In this document: positions 1 to 10,549 of the stretch, piece by piece
How the letters are laid out: each line of letters begins with the position of its first letter
Position numbering within the stretch: the first letter of the stretch is position 1
Assembly (NCBI GenBank): GCA_020744425.1
Contig: JAGMUV010000003.1
Location: 3,410,001 to 3,474,000 of the forward strand
Reading direction: 5' to 3'
DNA length: 64,000 nt
Origin: Dactylonectria macrodidyma
Lineage: Eukaryota; Ascomycota; Sordariomycetes; Hypocreales; Nectriaceae
The notes under the pieces: generated by a model
Databases searched by the model: none
What the model was told of the DNA's origin: nothing
The model's input: only the letters and a program-made list of their open reading frames with translations
Translations under genes and position numbers: made by a program

Positions 1-3000
1 TATGTAGCCAACAAGAGGCACAGCACTCAAAGTCGTATGCTTACCCTCCACACCCCGTTCAAGAATGTCATTACGACCAACACCATCACCACCCAACAAA
101 GTAGCCTCCCGCCGGGAGCGTCTTGGACCCTGGATCGGATTGCCCAGCTTCCGTCCTGGCAATGTTCGGTTAAAGCGGACGCTGCGGCGAGACTCTCGGC
201 CACGAGCTGAACTGTTGCCCACACCAGCCAGAGGGTCGCGAACCTTCACGTATTAGGGCCATAGCTGTCCGAATGAGGTGGTCGCCGAGCACGGGGTGTT
301 CTGCAGGGGAACATGGGGGCCTGGAGGAGGGGAAAAAAAAAAAAAGGAAAAAAAGAAAACCTGATGGGAGTCCTGGCCACCGATGTGAGAGTTGACGTAG
401 ATCTCATGCAACCGTGTCGGCAGTACATGTTGTACTAGACGCCATTTGTGCGCTGCTCTCCTGCTTCTTGCTTTTTGCATCTGCACTAGATCTGGCCGTT
501 TCGAACCGGCATCCAGCCTGTGATTTGCACAAGGAGAGAGGCATTTATGATGGAAGGTCTGAGAAAAAAAAAAACGGGCACGATATTCATGTACAGTACT
601 TCTGCATGTTACATAGTATAGACAATACCTCCCTGCATGGACATGGGAACAGGGACTTTGGCAGACGCACGCATCTCGGGGATGTTCACTGCCGCTTCCT
701 TAGACATGGGGCTTGCAGCGCACATGCTTCTAAAGCCCAGAACCGTGGTTGAAAATAGGACGCGAAGAGGCACAGTCGTCGATCACGGCACCTCTATTGG
801 GTGGCATGCCCAATCCCTCGCAACCTCTCTGCCGTATAGGGCATGGCATGTTGGGTTACCGAGCTGGATGTATCCAGAGTGAGACGGTTTACCTTGCATT
901 TGGCAGGTGGTTGGATGGGCTCGCCACGTACCCCTGCCGTCATCTTCGGCCACGCACAATATGGCACACACATCGCACGTGCCGTAGATGCGATGTCTGT
1001 ACAGGGTAGGGGCCCCTTGAGCTAGGCGTCCAGATTGCAGAGACATGCTGAAGTGGATGCGGATGCGGCTGTAGGGCATGGGAGGGTGAGAAGCATCTTG
1101 TCAGCTCCCTCGCCCGTGAAGCTCCCTGTGGAATGGTCTGGGTCCAACCGAGCTCTGACGAAACGGACAGTAAGGCAAGGGTCCAAGACGAGTGTCCAAG
1201 ACCAGTGCCCGCGAGGGAGCTGGAAACTACGTAGCCACGATGAGTTTCCCTAAAGAGGATTAATAAGTGGCAAGTCGTCGCGAGGTTCACGTCCACAACT
1301 GTCCCGTTGGGTGAGACGAGACGCCACGCCGCTTGCATTCCGTTATCCCCTGGCCGAGCACTAATGCCACCACACCCTAACGGAGACCTGTCACGACACG
1401 CCGTCGGTATTGTCGGTGCTGCAACCTGATCGAGTCGCCGCTCCCCTCATGATTGGGCTACTGAAGGCCGAGCAGGCGGGCGGAGGTTGAAAAGTTTACC
1501 CTTCAATCAGCTGCCGATCTGCTGGGCCCCTACTTTTGAGGCGTCCATGCCGTACCCAGTTACCCTTGTGGGAAGTCCAAACCCTGGCCGTGACCACCAA
1601 TGGGCCGAGGACCATCCTGAACGGATATAGGCTCGCTAGAGCTCGAGTAAACAACCCAAATGGGATAGCAGCTCGGTATAGGTTACGGCGCTGGTGGGCC
1701 GTCCCAACGGGTGGCCGCGCTCAACATGGCTCAGTGACGTCTTCAGCCGCTCGATCTGGTGTTGCTTACCGTTGACTTGCCCCGGAATTTGACCACGAAA
1801 GGCATCGAAGCCTACCTAAGAATAGCATCCCTCGCAATGTCACCCTCGAGCGTCCTATCCCATCCATTCCAATGCACCAGGGTTCCATTCCGGTCTGCTT
1901 GCTTTTGCATACCCAGCCAGGATGCCACGAGGGGCTGGACACGGTTGATAAGACCCGTACCCCCCTCTTGGCATCCTTCGAGAAGCTTTCTCGGCACGTG
2001 GGCGCTCGGTTGAGTCTCAACTGAGACTACGGCTGTTCCGCTGTGCTGACGAGGCCCAGCTCGGATGGATGTGGGCGTAAATGGAGCAGACCCTCCCTTC
2101 AGCCCGGGTCATTGTGTTGATATGTCCTGGTGCAGTAGGTGTGGTGCAGTGCCGACAGAAGCAACGAGCAATCTGCCGTGCTGGCGCGCCGAAAGCCGCA
2201 AGACAGAAAACGGGACCCATAGGAATGTGTCCTTGAGACAGCCCTTGTTCTAGCCTTGCTCCGGAGTGGTGGCTGCTCAGCCGATCGGTACAGAGATTTG
2301 GCCGTCTCAGCCAATCATCTGCCAGCTGGAGCGAGGACCCATTGTACTTGGTCAAGCATCGACCAAGCGGTATTTGCAAGCCAGGGGCGGCAATGAGGTG
2401 AAAGGTGGGCTGGTCCTAGTTCGATGATGTGACAAGCAAATCCCTCGTGGCGCCTTGTCTTGGAAGGGGGTTTTCCTCGACGGCCGCCCCATGGCTGTGG
2501 ATTTCCCCCAGGTCTGGTTCCATCCACACCCTACCCACCCGTCCCACCCGGACTCGGCCGCCAGGTTGACGGCTCACTAATGCCGCCATGGGTGCCGGAA
2601 GTGCGCACCCTGATCCCCCAAGTCACCTCCAGCCCCAGTGGAGTCTGAAGGGCACGGAGACTTTTCGTCTGTGGTCGATAGTGCCTCCAGGCCACCAGAC
2701 TGATTAGGAAATCCGTCTACACGGCTTGCGTCCATTGGGGAGTCATCATGGACCACCCCTAGCGCCCTCCGGTTAATCGAAATGAAACCTTGCCCAGCAA
2801 CCCAGCAAGGAGCTAACATGGCTCGTTTCTCGCGCTTGGATACCTTCACCGCTGTAGTACCATTGGCATCTGTGTCTGAGAATTAGCCTGTGATGGCACT
2901 CTTTGGCTATATGCCGGCCACTGTTTGACTTGAGGTCGTGTTGCGATACACCCCCGTCTCGTCTTTCGAAGGCCTCCGACAAAGCCAAACAGCCGCTTGT

Positions 3001-4863
3001 GGCCCTCCTCTTGTGCTGCGACAGATGGGGCACCCAAAGCCAAGGCAGGATTTTGTCATCTCAATTTTTTGCACTTCGTCCAGTCAGCTGTATCTGAGAC
3101 CATGACGACGTTGGTGACTCTCGGGCCTTTGTCAATCGTAGTGGAGTGCAAATACCACGCCCCCGCACCTGGCTTCGGGGGCAGGCTGGCATCTAATTTA
3201 CAAGCACACCGAGGGAGGACCTAGCTTTTGACCTCAAGATCGACGTTTGCCGCCCACGGCATTACCCTCAGACCAGTCCGCGCTATTCAGCAATTGCCGG
3301 GCTAGCATTTGATTAAGGCCGGGTTCGGTCAAACTTTTGAATAAGCGTCCGGAGCAGCGTTGTGCTAGGAAGTAGTTCAACCTTCCGGAGAGTCAGTTGC
3401 CGAAACTGCTGGTAGTGCTGGTAGATTCTCCATTTCGATGTCGCATCTAAGCTCGTCTCGGGTTAAAGTACCGCGGCATATTAGCTGGATTCCTGGGTCT
3501 CCTTTGAGGCTGTTCTCTATGTCTGCATGATGGAGATTGCGGCGATACTGTCTTGCGCTTGTAGGCACACCCTCGAAGCGAACAAGAATCCTTCAGGCCT
3601 GAATGATCATGATGTCACTGCTCAGCCACAGGGCAAATCCACCTTCTCAAGTTGGCCTTCCATGCGACAGCTGATGCCACATTTTCAAAGATACCATCAA
3701 ACTAGTGAATCCCGCCGTCTTGGTTTGAGCTTTGATGTCCTGATACAATGGGCTGAGATGCGCAGCAGGGTTTGTGGCATCAGGGTCGGATGAGCTGGCG
3801 GAGTACAATACCGAAGGAGCATGCGCTATGGAGCAGAGCTGGTCTGATACTTCAGCGATATCTGCGCTGGTCGGCAAGCGCGACTGTAATGGCGAATTTG
3901 ATCCGCCAGTTGAGTGTTGATTCAAAGTTCACCTGTCGGAGTGAAGCCAAGCCGCATTTCTACCCGTGAACCCACCACTCATGAACCTATCGCCGAGTTG
4001 GTAGGCGATTACGTAGCGAAGAACGCACCATCACCAACTGAGATATCACCATGTATGTTGTGTCTCTAATTCGTTACCGGCTGGCCGTGCCGACCCTCCA
4101 AACTTACATGCGCAGACCAACAATGGTGTGCTGCCAGCATCCAAGACATGTGTTGAGGGGATTTGAGTCACACCTATTTTGGGCAGGCGACAGCCGTCCT
4201 CATTTGGGCGTTGATACTTTGAGGTGGAGGTATCGAACTAATATTGAAGCCGGAATAAATGATGTCGTCCGTTCGAGTGCAGTTTTCTGGATCATTGGTT
4301 GGAGGCCGTGTACGAAGTAATCCAGGAAAGCAGCGAGCTCTTAGCACGGTGGAGGTGGATATGCCCTGATTGTGTAGCTGGCAAGACAAAGAAGCTGATT
4401 GGTGTGGTCCCGAGATCGGCGAGTCAAGCAGAAGCCCTTTTCTTCGTTCCCGTCGGGACCGACATGAGTCCTAACAATGGTGTGGGGATCCGGAGTACTC
4501 CAGAGCACCCGAGTCTGCACTCACCCCTGGGAGTCCCCTTGACGCTGGTGTCTTCGAGGTTTATCTCAGCCCTGGTCCCTGGTACCCACGTTCCACGCTG
4601 GTCCGAACATCCCGGCAGTAGCCTGCTGCTTAGAGGTGGCTTACACACTATGGGGAGGCATGCGTTGAACCTTGTGTGTCACTGAGCAGCGCCTACTCGT
4701 GTGGCTGACGAATGAATTGTGGTTGAGCTTGATTGTGGACAACTTTAAAACACACACACAAGAGGATATTCGAGTGTCCTGTGTTCGGGCGGGTCGTGAA
4801 TTCCCGTGCTTGCAAGAAGTTGTGGGATCGGGTAAATAGGCACTAATAATAAAGAGGAGCGCA

Positions 4864-4908
4864 CCCTTTGGATCAAAGGGGCGAAGCCAACAAAGCCCCT
4901 CTTTGGCT
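4864..4908. repeat. Pair of nested short inverted repeats
   Basis: CCCTTTG at 4,864-4,870 is followed by its exact complement CAAAGGG at 4,874-4,880 with a 3-base spacer. AGCCAA at 4,885-4,890 pairs with TTGGCT at 4,903-4,908. The outer sequences (CAAAGGGGC against GCCCCTCTTTG) form a longer imperfect hairpin. No gene borders it, so a terminator role is not evident. Confidence 0.45.
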
Positions 4909-7900
4909 CATATTAATAAGCCCAGCTCCTTCGGCACATAGCTCAGGACGGCCAAGACAGTGAAGCCCCGTGGAACTGGGGCGCATATTATCGGTGGCGG
5001 TCCATTGCCAAGTTGGCTAAAGTGCCATATGAACGAGGTCGGCGAGGTGTTTTTTTATTTATCGAGCGAATAATTGTGGTGGGCCAATCTGACCGGACAG
5101 TTGATCTTTCCCATGGGCGCTCGTGCCATCAGGGCTTCCATCTGGTCATTCAGTTGGAACCCAAGAGCCTCGGAGCCGTTGCACGAGGCGAGGACAGGGA
5201 GACAGGGAGGGAGCATCTGGGGACTCGGCCGAGCGACCCTGCGCCAGGGTCCTCAGTGTCCACTCGCACCAGGGTCGGAGATGAGGCTGGATCAGGAAGC
5301 CGAAGGAGCTGAGTCTGTCATGCCAGATCCGAGTAACGTCGGCACAGCAGTGGATCTGGGGTAGACGTGCCAGAGAACCATTGTGTAATTCCGTACCGTA
5401 CTTGGGTACAACGACTTTGTGCAAAGCTGGGCACCTAAAAGACAAAGATGAGCGAAGATAGATTTAAGTACCGAGGCAGTTGTCAAAACACATGTTCTGT
5501 TTGCCGTTCCCTTGCTTGGCCTGGCTCTGCAGGTGCTTGTGAATCTAATGCAGCGAATCGAATGTCTTGAATGGGATGAGCTGCGGTGATTTCTGCACCA
5601 ACATGTGTGGTGTGGATGCTAAAACCTGGGACTTGTCAGCTCATCTGGGCAGCATTCCGAATCTAAAATTCGATCTTGTCATTGCACTACCCCTGCGCCG
5701 ACCAGTCAATTCGCCAGGCAAGGCCAGCAACTGGGCACAAACCGGCATGGCAGGTACATTGCATACGGACAGTACTGATCTAGCTTTCGAATTAATTCGC
5801 ACCAAGCGAGACTTATCAAATGCGGAGGGCGGATGAACAGAGACGCCACCTGAATCGTGTCAACAATACCTCCCCCGCAGTCCGGCCAAAATAAGCCGTG
5901 CCGAGAAGCGACGAGGTGGTTTGGGTCGGTACGTGGGAGCTGCCAGGGCGCCGTTTACCAAAGCATTCGCCATCGTCTGCGAGACTCATTAAGCAATCGC
6001 CAGTATTCCTTGACAGGTCACTCTGACTCCGTATTTGGTCATCGGTCGCCACACATGCAAAGATGGAATTTTGGTGGAGTCGTTTCCCAAATCTCCGTTT
6101 GTTGTGTTGAGCAAGTTTTTACCTAAGTAGGTCGGGCAGGCAAAGGCCAGAAGCACGTGCTGTTGTCTTGGCCATGAAATTTAGCTGCGAGTGGCAGCCG
6201 CGAAGGGAGGATTCCGCAGTTCGTGGTTGCCCACACCTCATCTCCACTGGTGTTGGTTGTCGATCCCAGTTGAGGCAGGTACGAAGCCATGTTGGTTGGT
6301 AGGTGTCAGCCTGCTACCGGAAATTCCACCTTCAAGGTCTCGTTGGCAGGTGGTCCTTGCCTGCAGGGCAGTGGTCATTCCTGTCATCGATCGTACTACT
6401 TACCCGACTGCACTACCTACCTAATTACTGACCGTACCAACTGTAGTTGGCAGGCCGCTGGCAGGCAGTTGGGCCAGTCTCAGTGGCGCACGCGCAACCA
6501 AGGCTTGTACTCCATCCAACCGCCGAACCATCGTTCAACCATCAAGCGCCTTCTTCGACCATGGGGGTTGGTTTTTTCGTGCGAATTCGATCCAGGTTCT
6601 CTGTGAGGTCTGTCAAAACCCAGGCCCATGGAAATCACATTACGAGGTGCAGCAGCGCATGCCTGCAGAGGATTCCGTCTGGCTGGTAAGCTACAGTCAC
6701 AGCGCACCGCCCTCACTTCTTGGCTGCGGCCGTTGTCTGGACGTGCTCAGCTTCTGTGGATGGATGGTATGGTGCTACAAAATTTGATACCCTGGAGCAT
6801 CGTGAACTTCAAGACGCTGACATTCATCTGTCTCTAGCACGAAGCGGTGGCGCAGCAGATGCCGCAGTACAATCACATCTCTCACAACTATGCGTCGACT
6901 CTAGATTTTCCAGTTGGCCAGTCACCACTCACCAGCCACCACTCACCAGTGTCCATCCTCCCATCTTCAACCCCAAACTGCCAGTGTCTGGAAAAGCGAG
7001 GCGCCCGCTCCCACGGACCGTATGCCCCTCAAGTGGCTCCCAGAAAGCGAGGCGCGAAGTCGACGCTAGCGGCGAAAGATCATACGAGTGCCGTGATGGG
7101 CGTGACGATAGTGCCATGCCATCCCTCATTGAGTTCCATGTGCCGCACCCAGCAAGACGTCATGCGTGTGGGCCTCCGGGGACTAGCAATTTAGGTAGCG
7201 GCCGGCACTGCGCAAAAAGCAAATTCTCCCCACAACACCGTCGATGGGACAGCTTCGGTGCGATAGGTGAAAGTCAATCGCTCTGGCTTGAGGATCGACA
7301 TGGGCTGCCAGCCACGCATCCCAATAGGCTCACAAACGGCGACAAGACTCGGGTGTGTCCCGATACATGCCAATATGCCGAGAATTTATCATTTTCTATT
7401 TAAGCCACTCCCAGTCTGTGCTGAATATGTACAGTTCTGTACCAAGCAGGCAATCTGCAGGTTACACAGCCGCCTAAGAGCAACCATATGGGATCCTTGC
7501 CGCATCAACCTGGCACCCTGGCTACGTACCCCAAGTCTCAGAGTCTGTTTGCCAGTCAATGTCCGCCGCACCTTGATAGTGGTAGTGCGATGCAACCCGC
7601 TAGATTTGGGATACCGGAAATCATCAAAGCACCCTCCGGGCAGGGCACGAGCAGGGCGCGGCCGCCCCCAGCCTGTGACCTCAGAGGTTTCGCTAGGGCT
7701 GGATCAACAAGCAACTATCGCCGCATTTGTGAGTTGCGATGCGCTGTATGTTGGTCCCTAGCGACGATTACTTTACGTACAGAGCCAAACTGTACAAAGC
7801 GCTGAATCTAGCACTCTCCTTGTTTTTTGTGTTATCAACACGCCCTGCTTTTGATGGAGCCGCTTCGGATGCACCCAGCTCACGCACTGAGACAGTCAGT

Positions 7901-9756
7901 CTTGAACTGCATTCCTTCTCCACAGGAAGATGGACTGAGAGTGCGAACACTTGCACAGTTCGTTTCTCAGACACCTGGCGTGCTAAGCTATCGTATGCGG
8001 CTACCATAGTAGTGTGCTCGGAGTTCCCGGTGTTGTGCGTCGATGCGTGCTGTCCCCTGATTATCGTCGCCACCCTTTCCCACTACGAACATCTTGCTAC
8101 AGTGCCAGCGACATGGGCATGAAATGCTTCCTGCCCGGGTTCTAGCGTCTTACCCCAAGCTGCAGGTCGAACGGGAGCCTACAATCTAGGTTGGCAATCA
8201 GACCAGCCAAGACCCGAGGGCGGACTGTGGTTCGCCAAAGAACGAGGTCGCCCGGCAAAGCGCGTCTTCCATTGGCAGACTCGTTTATTCGCTGATCTAT
8301 CGTCCGTTCTGAGCTGATGCTGGTCCCGCAATGCCGTCCTGCGAACCCAGGGGACTGGGAGACCTACCGGACCCCGTTTCCTTTAGCGCAGCTCGGTCCC
8401 TTAGTGGCAAGGATTGGACGCAAGGGTCAAAAATACCCAGTCACACTCTGCCGTCTTTGCCCTGGACCTTCTTGCCAATGCCGTCGCCATGGCTAGTTCG
8501 ACGACGGGGGGCATCTGGGTCTCGCCGGCGGATGCGCGCTTTGGTCTGAACAACCTGAACAACAGTAGCATCGATGCAATGGTTCCGCTCTACGAAGTAG
8601 GCTACTCGTGTTGTCGCCTCCTCCACCGCGGCGACTGCAGCAGGCCTTCATCTATCTGTCTGAACGAGCTGCAACCCCGCTCCAACTCCCGCCCTCGCTA
8701 GATGGGACTCTGCCCAGGTTCCCCAATCCACCTGCTGCCTGCCGGCACATGCATGACGCCCACGGTTCCATCGAAGATGACAATGGCAAGGCAGTTGGCT
8801 GTGCATTGGTGGATCCGTCCCATCCTTCGGTGCCCATCTATCCCTTTTCGGCTGGCACAAAGCATGCATTGCCATGTCCCTGCCGAGGTGAGCATTTTGG
8901 TTTTCGCCGAGGCTTCGCAGAGAGATTCATACTCGGTGCTGGCTGAAGTGAAGATCTGACAGCAGGCGTCTTTAAGGTTGCTGCTTTTCCGAGAATTCTT
9001 GACGCCTGATCGGTTCATCTCATTGCAGGTACGGAAACGGAGCACATGATCATCACGCGAACGAACCGTCACCTCCGCTGGTTAAAGGATTTTCCGTTCG
9101 ACTTGGTTTCCATCGTGTTTACCATATTCCCTCAGCTCATGCCTACATGGCACGCAGTGCTTTGTACGCATCTTATGAGTCCCTGTTGGCTACCTGTGTG
9201 TGTTAGTGCTCCTGATGGGGCCCTAGTCGCTCCGTGACATAGCCCGCCGCCCACTGACCACTCTGGATATGGCCAGTATGCTGGCTTCCCGTCCCCTAAT
9301 CTGGATCAGGGATCTGGCTGACGCAAGGCGCCCCCCTGACCTGACTCTGGACCTTCTTACACGACTTGATCCTGGACTCCTGGTTGGACTGCTGCTGATC
9401 CGACCGCCGCCCGCCCACCGGTGTCAGCAATCAGCCGTCAGTTTGCAGCAATACACGCCCACATATTCGACGGACCACGCCCATCCGGCTCCGTCCCCCG
9501 AGCCCCGGCCATCCATGCCTCATCCATGGCGGCGTCTGCAGCCAGGATGCTCATCGAACGTGAGTTGAACCGTCTCCGGCGGAGAGCCGTTGGGTTGGCG
9601 TCCACGCCATCTTGTACCCGCCCTGCCGTTGGTGCCGATGGCCAGCGACTTGGGATCGCTGGACGCCTGCACTAGTATCCGCAAGTCATCCAGTCCATAC
9701 CGTCGCATACCATGTAAATAAGGCCACAGATGTGTACCGCACCACACGTGTGGGTG

Positions 9757-9815
9757 AAGGCACCACTACAGACACCACACTACTGGACAGACACCACTAC
9801 GGACACCACTGTAGA
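9757..9815. repeat. Short degenerate tandem repeat (ACACCACTAC-like)
   Basis: Variants of a roughly 10-17 base unit containing CACCACTAC recur four times (near 9,759, 9,774, 9,790 and 9,803). It is a small degenerate minisatellite in non-coding DNA upstream of the transcription factor leader. No function is evident. Confidence 0.4.
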
Positions 9816-10136
9816 CGCCAGACAGCTCGGTGCTCGCACTCGCGTGGCGGCCGTAGCTCTTGCACCACACACTCCGTTGGCTGGTCCCCTCCAGTGGTCC
9901 GTCTCTCGCAAATCTCAAATGAGCCAAGACCAATCCAGTCCGTCCAGTCCGTTCTGAAGTCCGTCTCGTTCATCTCAGACCGGTTTGCTGTGCTGGTTTC
10001 GAGGTGACATCTAGTCCCTCAGCCGCCTTTCCGTCCCTTCCTGATCGCTAGTATAACACTTGTTTTCCGTCCTCCTTTTCCAGTCTCCTTCCTTTCTCGT
10101 TCTCCCTCCCGCCCTGTTCGCCTTCTGGATCCACCT

Positions 10137-10503
10137 GTAAGTCAGCCATTATCACTCGACTCTTCCTACGAATATAACCGAACCGGGTCCCAGCCCTCCT
10201 ATTCCCCCGTCTCTCGAGACACGCCCAACACTCCCGACAGTCTGGGTCGTGTTAAGATTGGCACATCGCCCCTCCCTCTTGCCAACCAGCGTCTTCCTGG
10301 TATCGACTATCCGTATTTGGCTGCCGCCGTGTGTGTCCAATGTGGCCTGCCTAGGTCCGCTTTCCCCCAAGACATCCGCGCCGCTCGTGCGGTAGTGACA
10401 TATATCCGAGGGGATATCTATTCAGCCAACCCCCCTCCCCACCAGTCATCTCTGGCTGATGTTCACCACCTCACCTTGTCTGCGGAGGCATTTTCAATTT
10501 CAG
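10137..10503 (+). other. Candidate 5' UTR intron of the Zn2Cys6 regulator
   Basis: A strong donor (CCT then GTAAGT) begins at 10,137, after a long CT-rich leader. A good acceptor (TTTTCAATTTCAG) ends at 10,503. Removing the 367 bases would bring the CT-rich leader to within about 46 bases of the main ATG at 10,550. The donor and acceptor match fungal consensus but splicing is inferred. If it is retained, several upstream ATGs would lie in the leader. Confidence 0.5.
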
Positions 10504-10505
10504 AT

Positions 10506-10541
10506 ATGCTCACTCGTTGCTACTCGAGATACATCGAGTAA
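10506..10541 (+). CDS. Upstream ORF (11 codons) before the Zn2Cys6 regulator
   Basis: An ATG at 10,506 opens an 11-codon reading frame (MLTRCYSRYIE) that stops at 10,541, eight bases before the main start at 10,550. It remains in the leader whether or not the preceding 5' UTR intron is removed. A uORF this close to the main start usually lowers translation of the downstream gene and can make it responsive to reinitiation. The peptide is too short to recognise and its role is inferred from position only. Confidence 0.45.
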   Translation: MLTRCYSRYIE

Positions 10542-10549
10542 CGCTCTCA

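Larger units (their letters stand above)
1..10136. other. Gene-free region upstream of the Zn2Cys6 regulator
   Basis: No gene can be supported here on either strand. Open frames are short, mostly lack ATG starts, and have the Cys/His/Trp/Pro/Arg-rich composition of non-coding frames. Base composition is ordinary and not AT-rich, so it does not look like a heavily RIP-mutated transposon block. Visible details are an A-rich tract near 331-357, small inverted repeats near 4,864-4,908, short direct repeats near 6,915-6,945 and 9,757-9,815, and CT-rich sequence from about 10,010 that looks like a fungal core promoter and leader. The last part probably includes the promoter of the downstream transcription factor. 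A long non-coding RNA or a lineage-specific gene with many small exons cannot be excluded. Confidence 0.6.

Noticed and set aside
490..580. tRNA-like B-box (GGTTCGAAAC on the minus strand)
   Set aside because: The T-arm does not pair properly and there is no A-box or acceptor stem at the right distance.
6720..7403. 227-codon open frame on the plus strand, the longest in the gene-free region
   Set aside because: It opens with TTG and not ATG, has no domain-like segments, and its composition (Cys, His, Pro, Arg, Ser) is that of random frames.
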